Below are positions 37,623 through 46,880 of a stretch of 64,000 nucleotides of DNA, piece after piece; position 1 is the first letter of the stretch; each line of letters starts with the position of its first letter. The notes below the pieces were generated by a model, which was not told the DNA's origin, ran no database searches, and saw nothing but the letters and a program-made list of their open reading frames with translations. The stretch covers positions 868,001 to 932,000 of the forward strand of contig NZ_CP021023.1 in the NCBI RefSeq assembly GCF_002117005.1, given 5' to 3'. A program made the position numbers and the translations under genes. Origin of the DNA: Sedimentisphaera salicampi. GTDB lineage: Bacteria; Planctomycetota; Phycisphaerae; Sedimentisphaerales; Sedimentisphaeraceae.

Positions 37623-38849
37623 CTATTTCCGCCTGATTTGTTCAAATATTTTTAAGTATGTATCAACACCGTGAGAAAAAGACATATTCTGCTCATAGAA
37701 TGCTCTGGCATTCCTGCCCATTTCAGCAAGTTTATTTTTCCCTAAAGAACGTGCCTCATAAACTGCCTTGCAAAGCGACTCTGAATCCCCCGGTTCAAAA
37801 CCAATACCTGCTCCAGCATCAGCAACAAGCTTAGAAGGATCGCCGCTTATTCCTGCAAGAATAGCTTTGCCTGAAGACATATAAGTTTGGATTTTCGAAG
37901 GCATCGTTATTCTAAAAAGCGGTTTATCCTTAAGATGAACTAAAGCCAAATTTGCCAAACTTAAAAAATTAGAGATATGGTTCAGGGAAACTCTGTCATG
38001 TAAAATGACGTTATTAATATTTCTGAGCTCTAATTCTTTCTGCAGCATAGACTGCTCAACACCACTTCCTACCAGAATAAATCTAACCTCAGGAACTATA
38101 CTCTGAATCTTTTCCGCAGCTCTTAAAACAGTCATCATATCTTGAGCTGGGCCAAGGTTACCCGTATAAACAACATTAAAACAGCCCCTAACATTCAACT
38201 TTTCTGCAAGATCAAAATCATAAGCAGTATCTGAGGGAAAGTGCACTTCATCACACCAATTGTAAACCAGTTCTATTTTTTCAGGCTCAACCCCCCTTTC
38301 AATTAATTTATTTTTTGCCCCAGGGGATATAACCGCAATATTATCAGCAAATGAATAGGCCATTTTGCAAATCGAATTAAGTAAATTGAGCGCAAATCTA
38401 TTGCTCAGCATACCTGTTGACTCCACCGAATCAGGCCAGATATCTTGTATATTCAACACGTAAGGAGCACCTCTAAATATACGCGTAAAAATCCCCGGAA
38501 AAGCTGATGTTATTGGACCATGCGGCAAATACACCACATCAGGTTTTGATACATTCCAAACGCCCCAAATGGAAGCGCTCATAGCATAGGTAAGATAACA
38601 AAGAGATCTTTTAACTGAAGACTCGTTATGACTTGGATATAAAGGCACTCTAAAAATCTTAACGCCGTCAATTGTTTCTTTCAAAAGCACTTTCTGTTTG
38701 TAACCGAACCTTTCACCATCAAGATAATTTGGGAAAGAAGTAAGAACTTCAACCTGATGCCCTCGTTTCACAAGTTCTTTAGCAAACGGTAAGCCATAAA
38801 ATATGTTTGGATCAGGATAAAAATAGTGCGTTATAAATAAAATCTTCAT
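37623..38849 (-). CDS. Family 4 glycosyltransferase, WbuB/WbjE-like (probable FucNAc transferase)
   Basis: The 408-residue cytoplasmic GT-B enzyme has the WcaI/WbuB-type N-terminus (KILFITHYFYPDPNIFYGLP), DIWPDSVESTGML in the middle and a donor-binding C-terminal half (VVYTGNLGPAQDMMTVLRAA, then MPSKIQTYMSSGKAILA). WbuB-like enzymes transfer N-acetyl-L-fucosamine in O-antigen and capsule synthesis. The position directly after fnlABC-type genes supports that donor. The gene is 1 base from the fnlC-like stop, so they are probably translated together. Confidence 0.85.
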   Translation of the reverse strand: MKILFITHYFYPDPNIFYGLPFAKELVKRGHQVEVLTSFPNYLDGERFGYKQKVLLKETIDGVKIFRVPLYPSHNESSVKRSLCYLTYAMSASIWGVWNVSKPDVVYLPHGPITSAFPGIFTRIFRGAPYVLNIQDIWPDSVESTGMLSNRFALNLLNSICKMAYSFADNIAVISPGAKNKLIERGVEPEKIELVYNWCDEVHFPSDTAYDFDLAEKLNVRGCFNVVYTGNLGPAQDMMTVLRAAEKIQSIVPEVRFILVGSGVEQSMLQKELELRNINNVILHDRVSLNHISNFLSLANLALVHLKDKPLFRITMPSKIQTYMSSGKAILAGISGDPSKLVADAGAGIGFEPGDSESLCKAVYEARSLGKNKLAEMGRNARAFYEQNMSFSHGVDTYLKIFEQIRRK

Positions 38850-38850
38850 A

Positions 38851-39984
38851 TCAGCTTAAATCATTTTGCTTGAGGTTTTCCCAGATGTAATTGAGCTTGG
38901 CTTTGCCGGCTATAAGCTTCAGCACTCTTTCAGATGTATTCAGAATCTGGTAGTCTCTGGGCAATTCAACGTTGTTTCTCGTAATATCATCAGATGTCTG
39001 AATACGTATTGCTTCCACAATCGTATCAGCCTCAAGGCCGGTTACAATAATTGAGCCGGTGTCCAAAGCTTCAGGGCGTTCTATCGCATTTCGGGGCGTT
39101 ATAGCTGGAAAATTCAAAATCGAAGCCTCCTCGCATATTGTTCCGCTGTCTGATATAACGCATGTGGAATTCATCTGCAGATTCACATAATCTATAAAAC
39201 CGAAAGGCTTCATAAAGCGGATTCTCTCATCTAAGCCGTCTCGCTCAAGGCTTTCAAGCCTCTTTCTGGTTCTCGGATGGGTGCTTACGATTATTGGAAT
39301 ATCAAATTCTGCAATCAGCCTTTCAAACGCATCGAGTATCTGCCCCAAAGATTCTCTTCGGTCAACGTTTTCCTCTCTGTGAATGCTTGCCAAAAAGTAT
39401 TTTCCCTTTTCAAGCCCCAATTCCTGAACGGCATTAGAGTCCTTGATTTTTTCAATATTGTCCATAAGCACTTCCCGCATCGGAGAGCCGGTAACATATA
39501 TCCGCCTGTGGGGAAGGGCCTCAGAGATAAGATGCCTTCTGGCATGCTCTGTATAGCAAAGATTAAAATCTGCGATGTGATCTATAATCCTGCGGTTTGT
39601 CTCTTCTGGTACGTTCTGATCAAAGCTTCTGTTGCCGGCCTCCATATGGAAAATTGGTATTTGAAGCCTTTTTGCAATAATCCCTGCAATCGAGCTGTTG
39701 GTGTCGCCGAGAATAAGGACAGCGTCCGGCTTTTCGGCTTTGAGTATCTCTTCGGCTTTGATTAGTATATTTCCGTACACCTTCCCTAAGCTGGAGGTAT
39801 CAACGTTCATAAAATGATCGGGCTTTCTTACGCCGAGGTCATCGAAAAAAACCTCATTGAGCTCATAATCATAATTCTGGCCTGTATGAACTATAATATG
39901 ATCCAAATGCTTATCCAAGCGTTTGAGAACCGCGGAGAGCCTTATTATTTCCGGCCGAGTGCCGAGGATTGTTACTACCTTCAT
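38851..39984 (-). CDS. fnlC: UDP-N-acetyl-L-fucosamine synthase (2-epimerase, FnlC/WbjD/CapG type)
   Basis: The 377-residue non-hydrolysing UDP-HexNAc 2-epimerase begins KVVTILGTRPEIIRLSAVLK and continues HTGQNYDYELNEVFFDDLG, LGDTNSSIAG, HMEAGNRSFDQNVPEETNRR and ISDSGTICEEASIL. The NRSFDQNVPEE variant is typical of the FnlC/CapG branch rather than of WecB. It performs the last step to UDP-L-FucNAc. It lies 6 bases after fnlB, completing a three-gene pathway in canonical order. Confidence 0.92.
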   Translation of the reverse strand: MKVVTILGTRPEIIRLSAVLKRLDKHLDHIIVHTGQNYDYELNEVFFDDLGVRKPDHFMNVDTSSLGKVYGNILIKAEEILKAEKPDAVLILGDTNSSIAGIIAKRLQIPIFHMEAGNRSFDQNVPEETNRRIIDHIADFNLCYTEHARRHLISEALPHRRIYVTGSPMREVLMDNIEKIKDSNAVQELGLEKGKYFLASIHREENVDRRESLGQILDAFERLIAEFDIPIIVSTHPRTRKRLESLERDGLDERIRFMKPFGFIDYVNLQMNSTCVISDSGTICEEASILNFPAITPRNAIERPEALDTGSIIVTGLEADTIVEAIRIQTSDDITRNNVELPRDYQILNTSERVLKLIAGKAKLNYIWENLKQNDLS

Positions 39985-39990
39985 ATAATG

Positions 39991-41100
39991 CTATACCTCT
40001 TCGTAGAATGTGTCTGGGTCTTTCGGGTCGAATGGTTCACTAATCCAGAACAGGGTAACAAGTTCTGTTTTTCCCGTATTCGTTATATTATGCGTGTAAT
40101 TAACGGGCATTTCAACCCAGCTCGGCTCATCACCGCTCACATTATATTCAATTATTTTTTCAGTACCGATTCTGCGAAGCTTAATGCTCGCCTTTCCCGA
40201 GACAACACAAAATTTTTCGCTTTTTCTGGTATGATAATGATTGCCTCTTGTAATGCCGGGCTTTGTTGTAGAGAACGATACCTGCCCCGCTTCTTCAAAC
40301 TTATAAACCTCTACAAAACTCCCTCTGTCATCGCTGCTTGATTTGAGGTTTTTCTGCCAATCGCTTGAATCCATATAAGTAACGAAAGTATTGTACAGAT
40401 CTCGTTCAAAATCACTGGAAAATGAGGGCACAAAACCATCTGAGTAGGCTCTCTTGAAGCGCTGGAGCAGCTCCAATATTTCTGACACCCTAACGCCCTC
40501 GACTCTTGGCTTTATGTGCTCCACCCTGCAGCCTGAAGTATTTTCTCTGATAAGCCCGCAAATATCATCAACCAGATAGTTGATGTGAATCATACTGAGC
40601 TGGCCGTCAACCTTTATCTCAGGCTGCTCGCCGCGTGCAACCTGATGGCAAAACGTTGCTACAACAGAATTGTAAAACGGCTTCCCTCCATCCCCGAATA
40701 CGTTGGGAACAACCATAGAAACTCCTGCGGAATCATGCTCACCGCACCATTTCTCCAGAATCTGCATAGCCGCCAACTTACCTTTCCCGTAAGGATTGTC
40801 CCTTTCAATCTGCGTGGTTGAAGAAAAAAGTATTTTCGGCTTACTGCCCGATCTGTCCGCCGCATCAAGGAGCTTCTGCATAAGCTCGATATTCTTATTG
40901 TAGATTACGTCCGGCTCATCCCTGTTCACGCCGGCAAGATGAACAATAACATCAGCATTTGAAGCAAAGTCTATAAGCTTTCGTTCGTCATCGTAGTATG
41001 AATCTTCGAAGGGAAGAACCTCAATATCCTCTTCACGTGCAAGACGCTTCTCTAAATGGCCGCCGACGAATCCGCTTTTACCTGTAATGCCAACATTCAT
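39991..41100 (-). CDS. fnlB: UDP-FucNAc pathway reductase/epimerase (FnlB/WbjC/CapF type)
   Basis: The 369-residue bifunctional enzyme joins an SDR domain (about 1-245; NVGITGKSGFVGGHLEKRL, IVHLAGVNRDEPD, NPYGKGKLAAMQ) to a C-terminal cupin (about 250-369; TRGNHYHTRKSEKFCVVSG). This is diagnostic of CapF/WbjC, which C3-epimerises and reduces the 4-keto intermediate made by FnlA. It lies 3 bases from fnlA and 6 from fnlC. Confidence 0.95.
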   Translation of the reverse strand: MNVGITGKSGFVGGHLEKRLAREEDIEVLPFEDSYYDDERKLIDFASNADVIVHLAGVNRDEPDVIYNKNIELMQKLLDAADRSGSKPKILFSSTTQIERDNPYGKGKLAAMQILEKWCGEHDSAGVSMVVPNVFGDGGKPFYNSVVATFCHQVARGEQPEIKVDGQLSMIHINYLVDDICGLIRENTSGCRVEHIKPRVEGVRVSEILELLQRFKRAYSDGFVPSFSSDFERDLYNTFVTYMDSSDWQKNLKSSSDDRGSFVEVYKFEEAGQVSFSTTKPGITRGNHYHTRKSEKFCVVSGKASIKLRRIGTEKIIEYNVSGDEPSWVEMPVNYTHNITNTGKTELVTLFWISEPFDPKDPDTFYEEV

Positions 41101-41103
41101 AAA

Positions 41104-42135
41104 CTATTGCCTCTGCTCCCAGATTTCAAGCTCTTTTTGGACGTATGGAAGGCTGAGAAGGAGCTTTTCAACCTCAGGGATTTCCATTCTTCTGGTGTTG
41201 TGAGAATTGTAATCCTGATTCACAACTTCCTTTTCCTTGCCTTCGGAGAAATACATCGTGTAGTTCAGGTCTCGATCGTCCACGCCAATCCTGTAATAAT
41301 CCTCCATATCTTCGGCCTTCTGAAGCTCTTCTACCGTAAGAAGGGATTCATATATCTTCTCGCCGTGGCGTATTCCGATCACTTTGATTTCATTATCGGC
41401 GTTCATTATGTTTCTAACCGCTTTGGCAAGATCCATCATTGTGCAGGCCGGAGCCTTGCGCACGAAAAGATCGCCCGGGTTGCCGTTTTCGAAAGCGAAC
41501 AGCACAAGGCTGACTGCATCACGCAGAGGCAGCATAAAACGCGTCATATCTGGGACAGTAAGAGTTAGGGGCTTGCCCTGTTTGATCTGATTCATAAACA
41601 ACGGAATAACCGAGCCGCGGGAACACATCACATTGCCGTAACGGACGCGGCAGACTATTGTATCGCCGGAATTATCAAGCCTTGAAGCCGCCGAAGCAAC
41701 CTTCTCCATCAAAGCCTTGCTCATGCCCATTGAATTGATGGGATAAACCGCCTTGTCAGTGCTGAGGCATACAACTTTGTCAACGCCATGCTTTATCGCA
41801 GACTGAATTACATTGTTGCTGCCGGAGATATTCGTCATCACAGCCTGCATCGGGAAGAACTCGCAGGACGGGACCTGCTTGAGGGCTGCGGCATGGAAAA
41901 CCAGATCAACGCCGTTCATCGCCTCGTCAACAGATTCTAGGTCGCGCACATCGCCGATGTAAAAACGAAGCTTGGAGCTCGCCTTCTCTATCCGCATAAG
42001 CTCCTGCTTTAATTCATCACGGCTGAATATGCGAATCTCTTTGCAGCCAGTTTCGAGCAGGGTGTTTGTTACGGTTTTGCCGAACGAGCCCGTTCCGCCG
42101 GTAATAAGTACGGTTTTTCCTTCAAGTTTTTTCAT
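41104..42135 (-). CDS. fnlA: UDP-GlcNAc 4,6-dehydratase/5-epimerase (FnlA/WbjB/CapE type)
   Basis: The ATG at 42135 gives 343 residues, the usual length of CapE proteins. An in-frame start at 42177 would add 14 residues without family support. The NAD-binding motif is VLITGGTGSFGKTVTNTLL, and the catalytic motif is NSMGMSKALMEKV with Met in place of the usual SDR Tyr, as in CapE. VRYGNVMCSRGSVIPLF is also characteristic. It starts UDP-L-FucNAc synthesis from UDP-GlcNAc. Confidence 0.95.
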   Translation of the reverse strand: MKKLEGKTVLITGGTGSFGKTVTNTLLETGCKEIRIFSRDELKQELMRIEKASSKLRFYIGDVRDLESVDEAMNGVDLVFHAAALKQVPSCEFFPMQAVMTNISGSNNVIQSAIKHGVDKVVCLSTDKAVYPINSMGMSKALMEKVASAASRLDNSGDTIVCRVRYGNVMCSRGSVIPLFMNQIKQGKPLTLTVPDMTRFMLPLRDAVSLVLFAFENGNPGDLFVRKAPACTMMDLAKAVRNIMNADNEIKVIGIRHGEKIYESLLTVEELQKAEDMEDYYRIGVDDRDLNYTMYFSEGKEKEVVNQDYNSHNTRRMEIPEVEKLLLSLPYVQKELEIWEQRQ

Positions 42136-42206
42136 AATCCACCAAAAATTGTAAATGTTTTCGGGTATATTAAACAATGACGGGAAAAAATCAAATAAAG
42201 CTTTTG

Positions 42207-44483
42207 TTAATCTTTGCCGGAATCTTTCTTGTCTGCCCTTTTTCGAAGGTTCATAAGATATTCTGATGTTATCTCTTCCGGCGGCTTTTCCATAAACTCA
42301 TCTAAAAGCTCTTGATGACCTTTAAGTGCGACGGCATCTTCCACCCCTTCCCGCCAAAGCTGCCACCTCTTCGACGGAACTATCGGCTCATATATCGCAT
42401 CTTTGGGAAAATCGGGATGACGGCCATTATACACGGCACCCCAACTAATTTTTTTATAATCATTGAATTGTCCGCCTTTGCCATCTAAATAAACCCAAAA
42501 GCCTGCCCCGTTAATACCTCTTGCCGCTGCATTCATTGGTGCTGATAAATCAAGCCGTTTCTGAGCATAGGCTGTTTTGGACAGACTTCCATAACTCCAA
42601 ATCTCACAATCATAACCCTTGATTTCTTCTAACCAATCAGGATGCTCTTTTGCCTGCCCAAGGGGAGGGCACCATACATCAACCAAACCTTCTGCTTTAC
42701 GAATATCCTTAAGGCCATTTGCGAAACAGTTGGCATATATATTAATATTCGGATCGGCTTTTCTAATAACCTCGGCCGTTCTTATAAAATCATCATGCAG
42801 CCGTTCATCATAGGGGTAAACAGCATAATCGCCATAACTGTAACCACGATTTTCCATATATTCAACAAGCCGGCGAAGATAAGCTCCAAATTTCCTCCCC
42901 CACTCTTCCGAATACATGTCTTCGCCAAAATAATTTTCTCTCCCAGAGCCGAATCCTAATAATAAAAGCACAAAGTCGGCATGTTTTCTAAGCTGCAGCT
43001 CTTTTTTTAGCCTCGGATTTATTACTGCAATCTCAGTACCACTCTGCTTTGAAGATATTTTGTGCAGGAAAAGAGACGGATGTATCGCAGTAACATTCAG
43101 GTAATGCTGTTTCAAATCTTCCGCCGCAAGCTCTGGAATATCATTAGTAAAAGCACTGCTTCCCGTTATATAATCCCAGTTGCAGGTTTTGAAGTCTGGA
43201 TTATCAGGGAATTTGCGGCCGGCTATTTTTATCTTTGTTTTGAGGATTTGTTTTGGCTTTTCTTTGCTGTTTTCGCATTGAACCAAAACTGCCGAAGAAT
43301 ACTCGCCCGCTTCTAAAGACTTTGAATTAAACTCAAGGAAAATCTGAGACACCTCGCCCGGGGCTGCCTCAAAGCTTCTGCTTCCCTGCAAAACAAGCGG
43401 ATCGGCAAAAAAACCGGTATTATGTGAATAAACATAGACTGCACGCCTCGGAATCATAAACGCCTGAGAGGGGATGTAATCATCGCCGCGTTTAAGCGGG
43501 GATAAATCTATACTAAATTCTAGGCTCTTATCTGATAAGTTCACAATATTAAAAGCAGCAAGATCATGCTCATTCTGCCATAGATAATACTCCATCTCAG
43601 ATATGCTGTTAGGGCCTGCCGGCATATCCTCAAATTTGAGCACATCCAGAGGGTCAGCAGAGGTGCAGTACCAAGGGGTTTTATGTTTTGCTTTTAAGTA
43701 TTCCGCTCTAATTTTCCCAAAAAGCTTCTCAAGAGATTCAAGCTCTTCGTAACTGCCCAGATCCTTTTCAAAAACATTGAGCCGCTTTTTGTATGCAGTT
43801 ATTTTTTGGCCAAAATCATGAGCCTCAGCTTCAGATTCTTTGAAAGACTGTTCCAGAGATTCAATATTCCTCCCGAGCTGGCGCAGCCTCTCGGCATAAT
43901 CTATCGCCTCGCTGTTTACAAATACCGGCCCAGCCGGCTCAGGGCAATCCTGCTCTGCAGCCAAAACTTCAATTTCATCTGAGAAGAAAGCGTGAGTAAA
44001 AGTTTTAACCAAAAGTTTTACATATCTGCACTTTCGGCCTATATCAAGCTCAAAAACTTTGGCTTCTGCAAAACCATCTTTATCAAAAGTCCATCCTTTA
44101 GTATCGTTTATTGAGCATAAGCTGTAGTCACTTCCATCGCTTGAAACCAAAGCCACGGCATAATCCAAATACTCAACACCTGCCTTACCTCCTCCAGTTG
44201 TATAGATCAAAACATTGCCAACATCTTCTATTTTTTCTAAATCAAAAGTTATATCAATAAGTGCACGATGCCACCACCCAACCGTTTTATCCCTATATTT
44301 ATCATACCACCAAGACTTACCTATATAGCCGTCAGTTAGCTGGCGATAATCACCAACATCTTCAGTTAAATGATAATTAGGTTCTGGAACAAGCGTATAA
44401 CTCTTATTCAATGCCAAATTCTCAGCGGCCGGCAGATTGGCAGCTATAACAGCAAAAAATAATATTTGTGTGAATTTCTTCAT
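42207..44483 (-). CDS. Secreted DUF4091 protein (glycosidase-like) inside the polysaccharide cluster
   Basis: The 758-residue protein has a signal peptide (KFTQILFFAVIAANLPAA) and a discoidin-like N-terminal part (LALNKSYTLVPEPNYHLTED, then WHRALIDITFDLEKIEDVGN). A coiled-coil-like helix follows at about 195-260, then a barrel-like C-terminal region with the DUF4091 end: NGAGFWVYLDGKGGQF, SKRWQLWREGVEDAVALKG. YPYDERLHDDFIRTA and WCPPLGQ may contribute active-site acids. DUF4091 domains are found in secreted glycoside-hydrolase-like proteins. It is flanked on the same strand by a glycosyltransferase and fnlA, so trimming or release of the exported polysaccharide is plausible but unproven. Confidence 0.75.
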   Translation of the reverse strand: MKKFTQILFFAVIAANLPAAENLALNKSYTLVPEPNYHLTEDVGDYRQLTDGYIGKSWWYDKYRDKTVGWWHRALIDITFDLEKIEDVGNVLIYTTGGGKAGVEYLDYAVALVSSDGSDYSLCSINDTKGWTFDKDGFAEAKVFELDIGRKCRYVKLLVKTFTHAFFSDEIEVLAAEQDCPEPAGPVFVNSEAIDYAERLRQLGRNIESLEQSFKESEAEAHDFGQKITAYKKRLNVFEKDLGSYEELESLEKLFGKIRAEYLKAKHKTPWYCTSADPLDVLKFEDMPAGPNSISEMEYYLWQNEHDLAAFNIVNLSDKSLEFSIDLSPLKRGDDYIPSQAFMIPRRAVYVYSHNTGFFADPLVLQGSRSFEAAPGEVSQIFLEFNSKSLEAGEYSSAVLVQCENSKEKPKQILKTKIKIAGRKFPDNPDFKTCNWDYITGSSAFTNDIPELAAEDLKQHYLNVTAIHPSLFLHKISSKQSGTEIAVINPRLKKELQLRKHADFVLLLLGFGSGRENYFGEDMYSEEWGRKFGAYLRRLVEYMENRGYSYGDYAVYPYDERLHDDFIRTAEVIRKADPNINIYANCFANGLKDIRKAEGLVDVWCPPLGQAKEHPDWLEEIKGYDCEIWSYGSLSKTAYAQKRLDLSAPMNAAARGINGAGFWVYLDGKGGQFNDYKKISWGAVYNGRHPDFPKDAIYEPIVPSKRWQLWREGVEDAVALKGHQELLDEFMEKPPEEITSEYLMNLRKRADKKDSGKD

Positions 44484-44541
44484 TTATTCTGGACTACTAT
44501 TTTCCTTTTTAAGATTGGCTACAACAAACACAATATTCTTA

Positions 44542-45669
44542 TCATAAGCTATGATAAACTTCTCCAACTTCTTTTATCAAAAGACTATTTTCCTTTTTTA
44601 CGGATTTATTCAACTTGTTAATTAGAATATCAATCTCATTCTCATTTAATATTTCACTTTTTTTAAGAATCTTTGACAGAGCATTTGAATCTCCTTTTTG
44701 GAATGACATTGGATAACCAGGCAAATATTGCTCAAAAAGGGCGATGTTACTTGTAATCACAGGTGCCTTTAAATGAGCGCAGGAAATTAACACTGAGCTA
44801 TGTGAATATTCTAAGTATGGTAAAACAATAAATTTAGCCTTTTTAATAAATAAATAAAACTCTTCGTTAGTTAAATATCTGTCTAGTATTACACAATTAT
44901 TAAGTTTTTTTATTTCATTAATAAGATTTCTTGGTACATCCCCCCATTTCCCTGCAATCAGCAAAACCGATTTAAAATTACGAGAATTAATTTCCCATGC
45001 ATTTTTTAATGTTTCTATGCCCTTGCACATTCTAGGACCCGTAAACAAAAAATAATCTTTATCACATGGAATGATGTTCCGCAAAACATCTTCTGCCTCT
45101 CTAAGTTTTGCTGGTTCTATAATTTCATCATAACTACTAAAAGGAAAAGGATGATATTTAATTCTATTTTTTACATTGTCATTTAAAAATCCAATTAATA
45201 GTTTTTTTGCCGAAAAGCTATGAACTATAAGAAAATTTGCTCTCTCCAGCATCAATAGCCTTAATTTGCCCATTTCTTTATTCCTAGTCGCCACATCATG
45301 ACAAGTCAAACCTACCTTTAAACAAAATATTTTACACAAAAAAAACATTATAAATACAGAGAAAAAAGGGCCAGCTGTATGCAGAACAATGATGGGCCTT
45401 CGAAATATTGCTAAAAACCAAACTGCTAACATTCCGAAAACAACTTCAATGCCCCTAACTATTTTAAGAAAAAAGCCACGATTAGGAATTTTATCCGTAA
45501 TTGGGTAGAAACACTTAATAGTATTTTCAGTATTATACTTAAAAGCCCAGCTAACAAAAAAAAAGGCCTTAATACCTGCTTCTCTCAAAGCTTTTTGCAA
45601 AGCATCAGCATATGCTCCCGCTGCCCCTACTGTACCAGGATATATATGCCAAAATTCTTTCTTTTTCAA
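44542..45669 (-). CDS. Family 4-like glycosyltransferase
   Basis: The 375-residue protein begins with a GT-B-like N-terminus (EFWHIYPGTVGAAGAYADAL) and has a hydrophobic segment near 75-115 that may anchor it to the membrane. The C-terminal half reads YFLFTGPRMCKGIETLKNAW, LLIAGKWGD and VLPYLEYSHSSVLISCAHLK, with LPYLEYSHS in the place of the usual donor-binding ExE loop. Donor and acceptor are unknown. The gene is strongly AT-rich compared with fnlABC. A truncated transferase start at 45712-45816 lies just upstream. Confidence 0.75.
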   Translation of the reverse strand: MKKKEFWHIYPGTVGAAGAYADALQKALREAGIKAFFFVSWAFKYNTENTIKCFYPITDKIPNRGFFLKIVRGIEVVFGMLAVWFLAIFRRPIIVLHTAGPFFSVFIMFFLCKIFCLKVGLTCHDVATRNKEMGKLRLLMLERANFLIVHSFSAKKLLIGFLNDNVKNRIKYHPFPFSSYDEIIEPAKLREAEDVLRNIIPCDKDYFLFTGPRMCKGIETLKNAWEINSRNFKSVLLIAGKWGDVPRNLINEIKKLNNCVILDRYLTNEEFYLFIKKAKFIVLPYLEYSHSSVLISCAHLKAPVITSNIALFEQYLPGYPMSFQKGDSNALSKILKKSEILNENEIDILINKLNKSVKKENSLLIKEVGEVYHSL

Positions 45670-45711
45670 AATACCCTCACTTTAACTAAATAAGATGTTA
45701 ATGTTTTGAAA

Positions 45712-45816
45712 TTAGCTGTCCCAGCCTCTGCTTATAGCCTGATGTCCTATCCCCTCAGCAATCCTGCCAGTCGAGCCGGAATTGAGAACTGAATTAATTT
45801 GAAGCAATTTTTTCAT
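45712..45816 (-). pseudogene. N-terminal remnant of a glycosyltransferase
   Basis: A 34-codon frame starts with an ATG overlapping the stop of the upstream transferase (ATGA). It reads KKLLQINSVLNSGSTGRIAE, then GIGHQAISRGWDS and TAA. This is the start of a well-known capsule/O-antigen transferase type (KKLLQIN.VVNSGSTGRIAE..G..A...GW.SYIAYGR), cut exactly where SYIAYGR is expected. The rest of the gene has been replaced by the transferase at 44542-45669. Confidence 0.75.
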
Positions 45817-46880
45817 TTACTAATCACATAATCCACTGCGTCACGAATAGCACCAGCCATTTGCTCCGGAGTTCTGCTTTTAACATAATGTTCTCTTGCT
45901 TTAAGCCCCATTTCTACATAGAGATCCGGCCTTTCAGCAATATTCTTTATAATATCCGGCAACTCTGAATGATTATTATATAATATACCATTCTCGCCAT
46001 TTTTAATGTTAAATATTTCTCCACCGGTAATTGCGTCCTTCACAGTTACAAATGGAGCGCCATAGCCCATACTTGTTAAAACGGAAAGCCCAGCCTGACC
46101 TGGGGAAATGCATGCATAAGCACTCCTGAAATATTTCGCCAGCAATTTTTGGTCAAATATCGGCCCAAGTAAACTCACTTTATCTTCAAGCTTGTTTTGA
46201 GAAATCCAGCTTTTGATATTTTCGAATTCCTCCCCTCCTCCGATAATGTTAAGAGGCATAATATCATTCACAGTTTCAGCAGCCTCTTTATAGGCTTTAA
46301 GAAGCTCGTAAATCTTTTTCTGTTTGTAAAGAGTACCTACAAAAAGAATACTGTTCTTTTCGTAATTAACGCTCTCATCGTAAAAAACCTCCGTAGTGTT
46401 ATTAGCTACAAACAGGCTCTCTTTCGAGAATCCAGCAGAAATATACTTTTCTACAGGATAGTCAGAATAGAAGATATTAGCGTCTGCCTTTTTGAAGATA
46501 AAGTGCCTTACACAGTCGAATTTATTGTTCTGGTCAAATTTTTTATCGTAAGATGCAGACACTCCAATCCCCCAGCCTATCCATTTATAATTACGGAATG
46601 GATTAATTATAAGCATATCCCTATCAAGGTAACGGATATTTGCCTCTGAAATAACAACATCAAACTGATTGCAATATTTATGCAAATTTACTTTCAAAAA
46701 ACTAAAAAAAGGCAAATTTATATTTGCAACAACCTTTTCCTTGAATTTCAGCTTTGTTCCGTATTTTTTAGGCTCGGTATGCAAAAAAGTAAGTTCATAA
46801 TATTCAGATAATAAATTTAAAATCGGGATACGATACTCTGCAATATTCTGATTTATTATCAAAACTTTCTTCTTAGACAT
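45813..46880 (-). CDS. Family 4 glycosyltransferase
   Basis: I chose the ATG at 46880 (355 residues): GGAG lies upstream and SKKKVLIINQNIAEYRIP is a typical GT-B start. A GTG at 46895 would add five residues. It overlaps the 2-epimerase gene by 8 bases. The C-terminal domain has SILFVGTLYKQKKIYELLKA and LNIIGGGEEFENI, with a donor-site loop in ACISPGQAGLSVLTSMGYGA. The AT-rich composition matches its downstream neighbour. Sugar specificity unknown. Confidence 0.85.
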   Translation of the reverse strand: MSKKKVLIINQNIAEYRIPILNLLSEYYELTFLHTEPKKYGTKLKFKEKVVANINLPFFSFLKVNLHKYCNQFDVVISEANIRYLDRDMLIINPFRNYKWIGWGIGVSASYDKKFDQNNKFDCVRHFIFKKADANIFYSDYPVEKYISAGFSKESLFVANNTTEVFYDESVNYEKNSILFVGTLYKQKKIYELLKAYKEAAETVNDIMPLNIIGGGEEFENIKSWISQNKLEDKVSLLGPIFDQKLLAKYFRSAYACISPGQAGLSVLTSMGYGAPFVTVKDAITGGEIFNIKNGENGILYNNHSELPDIIKNIAERPDLYVEMGLKAREHYVKSRTPEQMAGAIRDAVDYVISK

